Origin: Engraulis encrasicolus
Lineage: Eukaryota; Chordata; Actinopteri; Clupeiformes; Engraulidae
Assembly: GCF_034702125.1 (NCBI RefSeq)
Contig: NC_085857.1
Coordinates: forward strand, 52,027,897 to 52,091,896
Reading direction: 5' to 3'
DNA length: 64,000 nucleotides
Part shown: positions 32,101 to 53,408 of the stretch, piece after piece
Position numbering within the stretch: the first letter of the stretch is position 1
Layout of the letters: every line of letters starts with the position of its first letter
Translations under genes and position numbers: made by a program
The notes under the pieces: generated by a model
Told to the model about the DNA's origin: nothing
Seen by the model: only the letters and a program-made list of their open reading frames with translations
Database searches by the model: none

Positions 32101-35100
32101 AGTAGGCCTATGTTAATTTCATTTCTAAATGTAAACAAAAGCTGCCCCCATTAGAATAGCTCATATCTCGGAAAGGGCTTAGCCGAAAAATGTGGCATCA
32201 CCGGGTACTGACAAGTCAAGGGTAGCGTGAGCAATACGACAGCATATTGAAATTGACTGGACTGGTCCTTTAACTCCAAAAGGCGTCGCACCACCATGCA
32301 GAATGCACTAGCGTGAAATACATACGCAAAAACATGCGGTTGTCAATCGTATCTGGTTAAACTGGATGTGCTAGTTAGTTACCCATGACACTTGCGTCTT
32401 TACCGGGATGAGACAAACACACACTGACCTGCTGGTGCAATAGCAATGCACAGACAACACAAAGACAAAGAGAAACACACTTATAATTTGATACTGATAA
32501 TATTGATTCAGGGGGGGAAACTGATCATCTCCTTCTTATCAATCGTCTCTGGATGTGCTAGTTAGTTACCCATGACACTTGTGTTTTTACTGGTGAAACC
32601 GAGGTGCTCCTGCGCAGTCCGTCCCCGAGGGGCCGCGAACTCGCCACCTCCTAGTCAACGCACCGATTCGGGTAATGGGAGTCACATCACAATACCGCTG
32701 AGCTAAAGGTCCAGTTCGATAGCCCAACGCTACCGATACTATATGAGTCTTCGGGAGGGAGGTTTACTAATGCTCCACGCCACACTCTGCTAGTTGGCCT
32801 CCGTTACACTGGGATAAGACAAACACACACTGACCTGCCAGTGCAATAGCAATGAATGTGGAGTTCTCTGCTCCGACTCCATTCCTGGCCTCACAGTAGT
32901 ACTGTCTTGCATCCTCAGAGCTGATGTTGGAGATGGTGAACTGTTGTCCTGATCCTAAAGAACTGGACTCGTTCACCTTTAAAGTATTACATTACAATGC
33001 ATTACATTATTATTATATTGTATTGCATCAGACCTAGGGCCTATATACTGTATTACATTTAGCAGGTCAGGTGTTAGTTGTGCTATACTACAGTGAAGAT
33101 CCCAATGGAGTGGACTCATTCACTTTTACATGACATTATATTGCATGGTATCACATTTATCAGCGGCCAATAATTATTACTTTATTGCATTATAATGGGC
33201 TATTGCATTCTGTTATATTTGTACAGCTCCTCAATATGATGTGCCTTCAATTACATATGCAAACACGTGCAACTAAGTGCACTGCACATACTTGCTTCAG
33301 GATACTGGAGAGGTATCATCTAGTGGGGCAGGTAGCCAATGGGCTCTCATTAATGTTTCCCACCATTGTTTGAGTCTACCGTGTCCTCAACATGGAAGTT
33401 CGGCAGATTGCCCCTTGCGATTTTGTCAATATTGCACCGTACACACATTTCGGCGTACCTTGTGTCAGGCGTTCTCCCGTGTGCAAAATTGACATAGAAT
33501 TGTCATGACAACACGTTCACGTTCGTGCGCGTATCCTGCAGCAAGCATGTAGCAGCCCTTCATGTGTTGGGAATTCATGGAGATTGCCTGACACTTGCAA
33601 GGAACAATCAAGGTGTTGTCAGGAAGACATGGTACAAACATCAGTGGCCTCTATTATGTGTGTGTGGGTGTTCACCTTGAACCAGGTGTAGTTCTCCACA
33701 GGTGGGTTGGCATCACTGCTGCAGGTCAGTGTTACTGTACTGCCTTTGTGAACGACACCAGATGGGCGGATGAATGCTTGCACATCTCTGGGTGAATCTG
33801 GGGGAGGGACACACACACACACAAACAAATCACTATGCCATCACTATGTTAAGTACAGTAAATGAACTTCAAACAAATGCAAGGGTTCAAACAAACAAAC
33901 GCAAGATGTTTCAATAGCTTGAAATCATGGAAACTTGCTCCTTTCCTTTCCTGGGGTGATGGATCGTAAGAGTAAGTGTAGTGTAGTGTATATTACGATG
34001 GTACAGGTGTTTGAAGTGTTGAAGCCAGGCAGTCTCAGCAGTACTCACATACAGTAGGATGGTGATGTTCAGAAGGGGGCATGGTAGATCATAAAAGTAT
34101 AGTAGTGTATATTAAGCCGGTAGATTGTAAGTGTACGTGTATATTTTTGCAGTAGTACTGAGAAAGTAAGTAAGTGTAAGTGAAGTGTATCTTAAGATGG
34201 TAGCGTAAGTGAATACTTTTTGCATGTATTAGGTGTTTGAAGTGTTGAAGCCAGGGAGTCTCAGCAGTACTCACATACAGTAGGATGGTGATGTTCAGAG
34301 GGGGGCATGGTAGATCATAAAAGTATAGTAGTGTATATTAAGCCGGTGGATTGTAAGTGTACGTGTATATTTTTGCAGTAGTACTGAGAAAGTAAGTACC
34401 GGTAAGTGTAAGTGTAGTGTATATTAAGCCGGTAGATTGTAAGTGTACGTGTATATTTTTGCAGTAGTACTGAGAAAGTAAGTAAGTGTAAGTGTAGTGT
34501 ATATTAAGCCGGTAGATTATAAGTGTATGTGTATATTTTTGCATGTATTAAGAGTTTCTCAGTAGTACTCACAGAGGATGGTGATGGTCAGAGGTGGGGA
34601 TGGTAGATGGATGTGGTTCTCTACAGCACAGGTGTAAGTGCCCTCGTCTGCAGAGCTGAGGGAACTCAGGTGAAGCAACCTGCCCCGACGCCCCTGCACC
34701 TGCACGGGCAAATGAATCAATAAACAGTGTATGATTTGGAAAAAAAGAGAAACAACTGAAATATCCACAATATTAACCCATTGGTGCTGACCTAGGTGCC
34801 TGAGCTGCATGCACACAGCATTCAGGCTCATGACATTACATTTTTTAATCAAATATGGTGGTATGTTAGAACCTTCCCTGATGGCCCTCTACCTGCCTGG
34901 GCAAATAAATAAATAAACAGTGGCCTCGTTAACAGGAGACATTTAATTCAGAATGAATTCTTTATTCCACTTTGAAAACGTCAGACTTCACAATTAGGAA
35001 TTAAATGAAAGTTCAATGTAAACTCGACGGAACTATTTCATTTTCAATTAATAATTCGTTCTAAAGCAAGAGGAGGGTCTTAGCTTTTCAATACAACTCA

Positions 35101-38100
35101 TAGGGCAGTCATGGGTAAGCTTTCGACTTGTAGCCCAAAGGTTGCCGGTTTGACTCCCGACCCGCCAGCTTGGTGGGGCGTGTAATAACCAGTGCCCCAT
35201 CCTCCTCCATTACTGAGGTACGCCAAGCATGGTACAGTCCCGCCGCACTGCTCCCTTGCGAGCATCATTGGGGGCTACCCCCTTGCACGAGTGAGGCATA
35301 AATGTAATTTTGTTGCGTGCAGTGAACACTGCAGTGCTGTGTCACAATGACAACGGGAGTTTGAGTTTGCCAGTTGGGCTTCCACTTTCACTTATCACTT
35401 CTTGTTTTTATGTGCTTCGGAGGCTGTGATATTTAGGTTTTTCTCAAAGTCTGTTCCCATAAGTCCCATCACTCGGCGGCCATCTTGGCTACGCCTCAAA
35501 CTGACTATTTGAGATTAGTCAGTGATGGGGTATATTAGAATGAATGGGGGAAATAATGTTGTGTGACAGTGGGACAACACAGCGATACACAACTCATATG
35601 GTTGGAATCACAATGAAAAACTGGGTTTAATGACAGTCTTAGAATGACCGAAACATGAAAGTAACGCTTTAAAACAGCGTTTTTCTTTATGCTATTTTTG
35701 ATCTGCGCATGCGCCACATTCCACGACAACGTTCTGTTTTGCGGCAGGTGGGAGCAAGTTGCGTGGACTTCACCTCTTCCGGCCGGCTGTCAAACGGGCA
35801 TCCATTCTCAGGTCATCATACAGAAAAGACACTGGATTTATTTTCTGATAGCCAAAGCAGTAAGCACAATGGTCGTCCCTGCTCATCAGTAATAAAAAAA
35901 AATAGGCTATTGAATAAATGAATGATGTAGGCTAGCCTGCCTCAAAATTGGTGTTTTAAACTGTGATATGACCAACGGTGAAAAATATAGCCTAAGAAAA
36001 AAAAGCTAAACTGATCAAATTTGAATGTCTTGCAGACTTGCTCCCGTTTAGCTTTTTCTTACTTATTTGTTTTTAACCATAAGAAAAAACACAACGGGTG
36101 TGCACATGTATGCACACGGCCGGTTTTGTTTCCGTGATTATGTCCCTCTGTCTTGCACCTGCATTTTGGATGGGCGCAGAAAGGTGATTAATGGTCGAGT
36201 TGCGCTCTCTGTCCAATTCACAATGAAGTTTCCACGGACGGCAAACAAACCACATGGCCGCCAGCAGAAATGTTCTAAGCTATGAGATAGCCGTCTCTCA
36301 TTGGCTCCCATTATAGCCCCGTTGGCGCACGCAGCCAAGTAAAAGATGAATGGGAGCCTATTGGGCTAAATGGCTCAGCAGGGATTTGTGACGATTCTGT
36401 TCTCTGGTTTGTAAAGATGTGTGCACATTCTGTACCTTATCATGGAAGTTGTATTAGAAGTGAAGTTAAAGGTTCCTGACATGGCTTTGTTCTCCCAAAG
36501 ACGTGTTAGTTTTGTCCTGCAACACGCTAGCATTCGGCTAATACCTGCTGGCTGAGGAATCTCTGCGACTATTCACGACCAGAGCTGACGAGAGACGTAC
36601 TCTGACTGATCCTCCTAGCAGAGACATCTACGGTCACACACCTCAACCCCCACCACCGTCCAACATGTTAATTGAAGGTGCCCAAATTCTTAAGGATGAG
36701 CGCAGTCATTTCCTTTACCCCATGTACACATGCCGCTTTTCCACCACCTTAAATGCAATAAATAACAGGTGTCCGCAACAATCCTAACATAACTTTAAAC
36801 ACATCGACATCTGAAGTCAGACTTAAAACTACAAAACAAATGGCGTATGCCGTAAAGTCGATTGTCACGTGTTATGTCATTGCTATAGTTGAAATAAGGG
36901 TCATTTTCACGAATCTAACACTTGACAAGATGCAAACGTGTCGGCAAATGCTTTCACTTACTCATATCTATCGAACGCGACTTCATTGTTTCCAGGGAAA
37001 AAATCACACGGGCAGATAGTTCTAAGAGAAGCGTACAGCCCCATTGGCACCCATTCATTATTTACTTGGCTGCGATAACATAGCTGCAGTGCCACTCCTG
37101 GCCACACCAGCTAGTTGTCGTTCTTGTACAAGATTCCATTTTCTTTGCCGCCAGCAAACAAACCGATTAGGTACGAGCAGTCGTAAAGGTTTGCTTTTGC
37201 ACTTGCGTCGAGGCGTCGAGACGATTGGATAAGTGACAGCGCAGCTCAGCAAGCAATTGGCTCTCGTTACCGGACAGGTGGGAGTGACGCCGGCAAACGC
37301 CATTTTCGCGTAGCCAAATGCTCTCATTCATTCCTTTGGAAGGTTTCATGAGTGTTTCGTCTCGTATAAGACCGTCTCTGCTTCTATAGGCTGAGGGCAC
37401 CTTTTCCCAAAAAGGGCTTAGACATTTAGCAGGCGTTTTTTTGCAGGTGCCTTGGGCTGAAATGGTTTAATACACGGGAGCATTAGGGAGAGAGATCCTG
37501 GACGTCTGGACAAGCTAGTGAGGAAAGCAGGATCTGTTGTTGGTACAGAACTGGAGGCTCTTAGTACCACAGCTGAAAAGAGGACATTGGGCAGATTGGA
37601 CTCTATAATGGACAATGACCATCACCCCTTGCACTCAGTCTTTGCCAACCAGCGAAGTCTGTTCAGCCACAGATTCCTCGCCATTCCCTGCAAGACTGAC
37701 AGGCTGCGTAAGTCCTTTGTCCCCAGGGCCATCCAGCTATTTAACTCAACAACTCAGAAGAACACAACGAAAGAGATTGTTATTGGTGACTGGACCGCAT
37801 AAATCCCTACCCCTTTTTGTATGTATGCTACTTGACACATACATTTCCTTTTGGATTAACCCTATTCAGACTGGGCTTTTTTGGCATTCCTGGGCCTGGG
37901 GGGGGGGCTCTTTTGACCCCCCCCCCCTCATAACTCATGAACGGAATACGGTATGACCACCAAATTTGGGGGAGATGATCTACATATGGACATCTATGAA
38001 TGACATAATTTTTGTGTCATTATCTGGTATTATGACGTCATTATGACATCATCTGTTTATAATACCCAAAATCTCGCCATAATGTATTTTCCATCAAATT

Positions 38101-41100
38101 TAGGTAATGCACTTAAATTTTAATGATTATATGCTTCAGACCACTTTAATGTTCACAAAGCTGTCTGATGCTAATGGAAATAGCAAAAAAAATATGAAAA
38201 AGGAACAATAATGAGACTTAGATCAGTGATTTTCGGTCAGACATACCTGTCAGAAAACCGTTGCCATGGCAACGGCAAAAATGATGAACATAATCTTTTG
38301 GTACTAAACTGTAGCCAACTAAATGTTAGGAAAAGTCACCAAGTTTCGTAGTCATAGCTTAAGTCGTTAAGGAATTATACTACATCAAAGTTGGTGCGGG
38401 CACTTTTACCCCCCCCCCCCAGTCTGGATAGGGTTAATAAATGTTACTCTCTATGCCTTTTTTTCTACTGTGTGGAATGATTCACCTGGCGCCCGTCCTT
38501 CGTCCAGGTGTAGTGAGGGTCGCCAGTCAGGGTGCAGTTTGAGGCACAGGTTAGGGTCACAGCTTTGCCTTCTCTCAGGTACCCTGGGCTCACCACACGG
38601 AGACCTACACCAAATGCAATATACAGTGTAATGTATTGCATCATATATCATATCACTTAATAATACACATGGGCAAAATATAATGCACAGTATAGGCCTC
38701 AGTGTTCTACGTGGGCTGGAAAAGGTAGATCTTGAGCAGGGATGAACTGGCCAGCTGGCATAGCCGGCATTTCCCGGTGGGCTCCGCACCCATGGGCCAC
38801 CATTTTCAGAAACGTTGTCAGTTCTGCACCACTACTTCTGAGTGGCCCCTTTACACCAAAAGTGCCCGGGCCCTATTTCTCCCACAGTCCAGCCCTGATC
38901 TTGAGGTTGAGATCTGTCCAAAAGTCACACATCACATGTCATGCAAATCAGCGGAGGGTGTTAGCCCTGCTTCTCAGTAGCTGTAGACGACGGTTAAACG
39001 CACCCTCTGACTACTCCAAGGGTGTCAAACGGGGGCCAGATGCGGTTGGCCAGATGGTTCAATTTGACCCCAGACAAAAGAAACTAAGAATGTCAAAAAA
39101 AGAAATAAATATTTAGCACATTATTAAGTTGCTGCTGGTGTCTGATAGGATTCAAGATTTTGATACCTGAGAACAAATTTGCCTTTTTTGCTCACTATTT
39201 ACAGTCAATGCTCCTTGACATGATTAAGTAGCAATATGATCCCTATATGTTGCAGAAATTTGAGATATCTCACAATTACCTTACTGCTCTGGTCCACTTC
39301 AGATCAAATTGGCTGTACGTAATGACAACAATTATCAACAATTATAATAGTAAGTACCAGTGACGGTCAGTTTAACCCCGTCCTTGCCGGTCCAGCTCTG
39401 CGCGTCCTGCTGCGTGACGACCCGGCAGAAATACTTCCTCTGGTCACCTTCCTTCACGCCACTCAGAGTCAGCCTGCATCTGTTAAGTGATAAAACTATA
39501 TATATATTGCTACTACTAATAATAATAATATTTTAAGTACTACTAATAATTACTATTAACAACAACTATCATCATGATCATCATCATTATAACAAATGGC
39601 ATTATAGAGTATGCCATCACTATGTTAAATACAGTAAATGAACTTCAAACGTCACAATTACGCAATTAATGCAATGTTAATTCAACACTTAGAGAGTATT
39701 CCGTGACTAGATACATATGGCATGTAAAAATCAACTTTGCTCAACCTGCTCTGGTTGTCACTACATTTGGCCCGACGCGGCCCTCATATGCCAGGTCCTA
39801 GATGAGGTTGGCTGTGTTATATCAACAACAACAACCACCACAACAACGACAACAACAATAGTGTTGCATTTTTAAGGTGTGCACCTGCTCTGCTTGTCGC
39901 CGCAGTCGGCCCGGGTCCGGTTAGCGTACGCCGGCTCCTCTGTGAGGTCGTTGGCGTCGCGCCGGGTGTGGAGGGTCCAGAAGGCCGTCTGCACCGTCAG
40001 GTTCGGGGGGAAGGTGTAGCTGCAGGTCATCTCCACAGACGAGCCCTGGACCGCACAGAGGTGGGGTGCGGAGTAGGTCACGCTCCATTCAGCACCTGAC
40101 ACCACACCTACAGGGGAAAAAAAACAGTATGTTCTTTTTGTTGTAAAAGTGTGTAGTTGTAGGCCAGAGGTAGCCGGGTTCCGCCTTTGGCTCAGCTACA
40201 CCCAGGCCAGGAGCTTGTGCAAGTAGAATCTGATCCCGCTACAGCGGAATCTCCACCCACTTTGTCTGGAACCAATCAACTGAGCATTTCCAACCGTCCT
40301 GGGTAGAGGCGTATTCAAGGCAGTGACGTGGTTTAAGCGGAGACGTTCTATTGGGACTAAGAAATGTTTGGTTCAACCCCTTAAGACACGGCTTTATAAA
40401 TTAGCTGTTACCAGAATGGCAATGACCAAGTCGTGAAGTATTACTAAAGGCCCTGTGAACTGTCATAGTAGTGTAGTACTATAGTAGTTAACTTTCAATG
40501 TCTATTACAGCGTGCCACAGGAGGTACGGCGTGCGTTAAGGGCCTACCGTTCGGCACAGCCCTCTACCAGTAACAAGCCGAGGGAGGCGGGTTAACCAGG
40601 CCATTTGGAAACACTAATCGTTATAGTCCAGGGGTCCGTTTCTCGATTTTTGTCATTGCTAAACGTCTTAAGACCGTCTTAAGACCGTCTTGCCGTTCCC
40701 TTGGATTTAGTGGTGAGTGTCGCTGTCGAGAGAGAGTTGAGTCGCTCTTACGAAGGACGTTGCTACCGTCGTTAGCAAAGGCGCTTTCGAGATACGGACC
40801 CCTGGTCAGACCAGAATCGCGGTACATGATCTGAAGTCTTTGAAAATCAGGCAAGAACAGAGGAGCCCTGGGCATCACAGGGCTGTGTGGGGTGGGCTGT
40901 AAAATTCATGGAAATGCAATACCCATACGTAGCTGTTTGGAGCTTATCATGTTGTAGCGAGCGAAGAAATAAGACATTTGAGCCTTTGGATCAGCATGAT
41001 TAGGTAATGTACGATCTGCAAGGCCAAATTAACCTACAGGCTAGATATGGTCGCAGCCTGTGTGGGGGCTCCATTCACCGCCTAACTCAACAACTGCAGG

Positions 41101-41607
41101 AGATAAAAATACAGGAAATAAGCTCTACTGTGGCTGTAATGGTGGGGCACTGGGCTGCTACGCTGGCCTCCGGGTTCGATTCCGGCCTAGGTCATTTGCC
41201 AACCCTTCCCCATCTCTCTGTCCTGATTATCATAAATAAAGACCAAAAAAATATCTTTCATACAAAAAAAAACTGGGGGAAAATTTCCTCGTCAAATCTT
41301 GGACCCCACGTGTTTTGTTCCCTTTTGCTGGGGTAGTTTTGTCGATATTGGTAAAAGTAAACGTGTAAAAACATTTACTCACTGACAGGTTAGGGTTAGG
41401 GTGTGGGCACAGTTTAGCATTCTTTAGCTATTGTTAGGGTTAATATGAACGGAAGGGCTCCACAAGGGCCCAAAGATAAAAAGGTTGGGCTGTGTGTGTG
41501 TGCATGTGTGTGAGTGTGTGTTTGTGCCTGTGCCTATGCCTGCACTTACCGAGCAAAGTCAGAGGCAGAATGGCCAGACCAATGGAGAATTTATTGTGTT
41601 CCATCAT
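29200..41607 (-). CDS. siglec/CD22-like receptor B, ten exons, 403 aa
   Basis: Exons on the minus strand: 41607-41550, 40107-39885, 39473-39358, 38604-38486, 34699-34573, 33797-33676, 32976-32835, 31744-31642, 29806-29731 and 29325-29200. Phases agree throughout. Signal peptide (residues 1-20), V-set domain (about 21-132; [34 protein letters not shown]), C2 domain 2 (about 133-214; [18 protein letters not shown]) and C2 domain 3 (about 215-302; [31 protein letters not shown]). Each C2 domain is split by an intron. Membrane segment about 310-336. The acidic tail has DDYENF (Y370) and EVYQNV (Y394), both Y-x-N as in Grb2 SH2 sites. The Arg of YFCRV is in the place of the siglec sialic-acid arginine. 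Paired extra cysteines in domains 1 and 2 fit the siglec interdomain bridge. Probably a leukocyte surface lectin-like receptor; the ligand is inferred. The first base of exon 5 could instead be 34693. Confidence 0.85.
29545..29692 (-). mobile_element. tRNA-type SINE, reverse
   Basis: Read in reverse it has GTGGCTCAATCAGCTGGGCA, then the B-box GGTTCAATTCC and CCATCTCTCTCTCC. The same family occurs at 41140-41250 and, partly, at 59990-60090. It lies in the intron between the last two exons of receptor B. Confidence 0.7.
30172..30217 (-). pseudogene. duplicate of receptor B tail exon (copy 2)
   Basis: The sequence after the acceptor TTAACTTTAG, GTGCTGCCGTAACGCACGTG, matches exon 29806-29731 including its intron flank. 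It encodes [14 protein letters not shown] but has no clear donor. It lies between the membrane exon and the used tail exon. Confidence 0.6.
30306..30364 (-). pseudogene. duplicate of receptor B tail exon (copy 3)
   Basis: The acceptor CATCCCTTAG is followed by GTGCTGTCGTGAAAACATGT and, in a shifted frame, residues like AEDFDDDE. It is more eroded than copy 2. Confidence 0.5.
30818..31020. mobile_element. hAT MITE, 203 bp, nested in a SINE
   Basis: Long inverted repeats begin CAGGCTTGTACGAAATTC, flanked by CTACACAT (30810-30817 and 31021-31028). The arms are nearly 60 bp, so the single strand folds into a strong hairpin. Confidence 0.9.
31113..31278 (+). mobile_element. short retroposed insert with 11-bp duplication
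   Basis: It is flanked by TCACTTTGGAT (31102-31112 and 31279-31289), an 11-bp duplication typical of target-primed insertion. It contains CCTGATGAAGGTCTAGGACC, a sequence common in fish retroelements; similar words occur reversed near 56190. Confidence 0.75.
31869..32269. mobile_element. TTAA-flanked MITE with long inverted repeats
   Basis: The arms of about 70 bp or more (AGGACCAGTTCAGTCAATTT and complement) are flanked by TTAA (31865-31868 and 32270-32273). Short and non-coding. It may be a deletion derivative of a TTAA-type family, and lies in the receptor B intron. Confidence 0.85.
34001..34560 (-). repeat. tandem repeats including copies of a receptor B exon end
   Basis: Units containing GTATATTAAGCCGGTAGATT, then TACGTGTATATTTTTGCAG and AGTACTGAGAAAGTAAG, recur four or more times. 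Two units (34040-34085 and 34265-34310) also hold a degenerate copy of the end of exon 34699-34573 with its donor (CACATACAGTAGGATGGTGA). This points to local duplication of that exon edge. Confidence 0.7.
35090..35410 (+). mobile_element. tRNA-type SINE, ~310 bp
   Basis: It has an A-box-like start (CAGTCATGGGTAAGC), the B-box GGTTTGACTCCCGACCC, then CTCCTCCATTACTGAGG, GGCATAAATG and a CACTGCAGTGCTGTGTCACA tail. This is a familiar fish SINE structure. It lies in the receptor B intron between exons 4 and 5. Confidence 0.75.
35411..37449. other. intron of receptor B, no supported gene
   Basis: Part of the ~3.8-kb intron that splits Ig domain 2. A pair of inverted blocks (GCAGCCAAGTAAAAGATGAA near 36331 and its reverse near 37055) may be the arms of a transposon, but no target duplication is seen. 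No coding region is recognised. Confidence 0.4.
37450..37830 (+). pseudogene. LINE reverse-transcriptase ORF2 C-terminal fragment
   Basis: The plus frame encodes [17 protein letters not shown], then [19 protein letters not shown] and [14 protein letters not shown]. These blocks match the C-terminus of L2/Rex-type fish LINE ORF2 proteins. The catalytic domain is absent, and the fragment lies in a receptor B intron. Confidence 0.7.
37860..38433. mobile_element. piggyBac-type MITE
   Basis: The ends CCCTATTCAGACTGGG and CCCAGTCTGGATAGGG are inverted repeats flanked by TTAA (37856-37859 and 38434-38437). CCC...GGG ends with TTAA fit piggyBac. The 574 bp are non-coding with G and C homopolymers near the ends. 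Confidence 0.8.
38737..38897. mobile_element. hAT MITE, 161 bp
   Basis: The ends CAGGGATGAACTGG and CAGTCCAGCCCTG are flanked by ATCTTGAG (38729-38736 and 38898-38905). It is related to the truncated end at 3090-3221 (CCCGGTGGGC block). Lies in a receptor B intron. Confidence 0.85.
40630..40806. mobile_element. MITE with CCAGGGGTCCGT ends
   Basis: The inverted ends CCAGGGGTCCGTTTCTCGA and TCGAGATACGGACCCCTGG are clear. No target duplication could be read, so the superfamily is open. Confidence 0.6.
41140..41250 (+). mobile_element. tRNA-type SINE
   Basis: Contains GGGCTGCTACGCTGGCCTCC, the B-box GGGTTCGATTCCGGCC, CCATCTCTCTGTCC and AATAAAGACC. Same family as 29545-29692. Confidence 0.65.
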
Positions 41608-41719
41608 CGATATATGAGAACTAAGAGATAATAGATCATATAAATTAATCAGAACAATAGTATACAATGAGTGCACAAGATAATAGAGCACTTTGACTGA
41701 CCACAAGATAGAACTAACT

Positions 41720-42480
41720 TCTTACATCCTATAATTTATTACACGTTGCATACATACTATTAAACCATACAGTAGAAATAAATCCCAAAAACTCAATAGT
41801 GGTCATAATATTTTTAAATGTAATATTTGTTTTTAGTTAGAGTGGATCCTACCGTGTTGGTAGGTGCCGACAGTCCTTGTCGCTTCCCCGCGCTGAAATG
41901 GTGAAAAGGGAACTTTTCCTTGAACTCCTATGGCCAGTCACTGTCATCGTTACCATGGGTTACCATTGGTTAGTTACTAACTACGGGTTAACATGGGTTA
42001 CCAGGCTGGAGAAAGCCTCCTCAGGAAAAAATGCTATACTTTTCTTAAAGTTCCATAATCGATCAAGATTTCATCAACTAATAGGCATATTTGTTTTCAT
42101 GGATTGTCTTGGAATCGGACAATTAGATGTTTTAATGATGTTTTAATGTTTCAATGAAGACGGACAATAATGATAATATATCTTCTCTGGAAGCGTATTT
42201 CGCTGTGATTTTCGAGCCAACGTATCGCTACCCACCTCTGACCACTCGGTGAGTTTCATGTCCTTGCAACGAAAGTTTAATGCCATTTTATGATTGATTG
42301 CTTGAGTGCTTCATTGGAGTCAATGTAAAGGTGGGGGGGCTGCAGTCTTGAATACCCAAATGCTCCGTTCAGCACCAAATGTCAAAATTGTGATGAGAAC
42401 ATCTCTACTTCACCCCAGAAGTCACACAAACAAGGCTTAATGTCTAAAATAGCGAACTACCACTTTAAGCAAGACTGTCC
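41720..42480. other. intergenic stretch between the two receptor genes
   Basis: No gene is recognised. The end near 42440-42470 (TAGCGAACTACCACTTTAA) looks like the end of a TTAA-type MITE whose left end I could not find. Confidence 0.3.
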
Positions 42481-42482
42481 GA

Positions 42483-42613
<131 letters not shown>

Positions 42614-42959
42614 ACGTGTTTGTGTGTGTATGTGTGCGTGTGTGTGCGTATGCTGTTCCCCTTCCCCATTTTGACTACACCAGGTCAAAAACTGCATATC
42701 CTAAACTTACCCTGCCATTTCCAATCAGAAAGTGTACTTCAGGACTAACTATTTAATAAGGGATAAGTATACATGTTGTGGGATTAATACATTTTATTGA
42801 AAAGCAAGGTTATCTTTCACAAACATAAAAATAGAAAATGAAGACAGACAACAGTAAATTGGCCCGGGTTGTGACGCCGCAGACATTGCTAACACTTTCT
42901 AAGAACTTGGACTCTGAATTGGGGTCAAAAAGCAAACAATCTACCTCTGTAAAAATCAC

Positions 42960-43225
42960 AAGCTTCCTCAAAGACCCTGCGTTGCCATTGTGGGGGAACC
43001 CCCTAAACGTTCTCTGGTGAATCTATAGTTCCTTAAAAGAACCCCAAAGTTCTCCAAAAGGTTCCTCACTGTTCCTCAGAACCCCTAAAGGCTCCTTCGA
43101 GAAACACCCTTAATTGCCACTGTGGTCGAACCCTGAGGAGTTCTTCCAAGAACTTTTATGTTCCTCAGGGAACTTTTAGGTTCCCCTATGAAAATACTCA
43201 GCGTTCTTTGCAGAACCTTCAAATG
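42960..43225. repeat. GAACC/GGTTC short-palindrome array
   Basis: Many copies of GGTTCCTC, AAAGAACCCC, CAGAACCCCTAAAGG and AGGGAACTTTTAGGTTC alternate in orientation, so small hairpins can form throughout. No gene. Confidence 0.6.
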
Positions 43226-43229
43226 TTTC

Positions 43230-43490
43230 CAGTGGACAGTACATTACATTATGAGTACATTGCACTTTTATCCAAAGCAACTTACAGATATTTTAAGTAT
43301 TTACAGGGTATTGGTTGGTTACAGTCCCTGGAGCCATGTGGGGTTTGGAGCCTTGCTGAGGGGCACTTCAGCCATGTGAGTGAGGTAGGGAGTGGAAGGG
43401 TGGTATTCGAACATGCAACCCTCTGATCTAAAGCCCATCTCCTTAATTATTAGGCCACTGATTCCTAGTACAGTACTAGAGCCCATAGAT
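43230..43490 (+). repeat. dispersed fish repeat (full copy)
   Basis: Runs from ACATTACATTATGAGTACAT through TTATCCAAAGCAACTTACAG and GAGGGGCACTTCAGCCATG to CTTAATTATTAGGCCACTG. Further copies are at 43735-43930 and 53690-53880, and a split one at 22290-25480. Confidence 0.75.
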
Positions 43491-43734
43491 CATTAGAAAT
43501 AGCTCAAACTGTTGGCATATAAATATGTGTACGTATTTAGCCTACACTTGGTAATGGTATGTACCTACTGCATGTGTATGCTTCTGGTATTAATAGCATT
43601 ATCATTCACATTACGAAGAACAACAGGATAAAGTTAGTGGGTTAAATAATGTATGCTTGCTTATTCGTAAGGACAACTTTTGCAAGATATAAAAATGTAT
43701 AAAAGAGAGAAAACAAAAAGTTACATTAAAGTTA

Positions 43735-43930
43735 TATTGCGTTACACTTAGAAGACACTTTTATCCAAAGCCACTTACAATTACTTATAGGGTATTGGAT
43801 ACAGTCAATGGAGCATGGGGTTATGCGCCTTGCTCAAGGGCACCTCAGCAATGGAGTAAGGTAGGGAGTGGAAGGGTGGGATTTGAACCTGTAACCCTTT
43901 GATCTAAATCCTCATTAGACCACGGCTGCT
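43735..43930 (+). repeat. dispersed fish repeat (second copy)
   Basis: Same blocks: TTATCCAAAGCCACTTACAA, CTTGCTCAAGGGCACCTCAG and ATTAGACCACGGCTGC. The two copies lie 250 bp apart in the same orientation. Confidence 0.75.
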
Positions 43931-43984
43931 CAGGTTAAAAAGATTTTTTTTAAAAAATGTTCTGCTGACGTACATTTGCAAATT

Positions 43985-44141
<157 letters not shown>

Positions 44142-44269
44142 CCCATGCTGAGATCTCAGGGTCTGACATTTCTGTTTTTGCACACCTTGCTGTAGAGTGC
44201 GCTCAGCCTCTCACTTTCATTTCTGTAGAGCGGTAGAGACAAAAACAAAAACAACTTTAGACTTTTTAG

Positions 44270-44275
44270 TTTATT
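44270..44275 (-). terminator. poly(A) signal of receptor A
   Basis: AATAAA on the minus strand about 200 bases past the receptor A stop codon, followed by AT-rich sequence. Confidence 0.5.
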
Positions 44276-44473
44276 GAATTATAAAGATGGATAAAGAGCA
44301 TGATATGAACAGTTGAATCATTTGATTGAGAAAAGGTATGAATGCTAATTACTAAGTAATTAATTACTGGTTTATGTATACATTGATTGATATAACATAT
44401 GTAAACAACACGATAAATGTATAACTTATGTAAAAATGTATGTTAATGTATAATTTCTCTGAAGTCCATTTAG

Positions 44474-53408
<8,935 letters not shown>

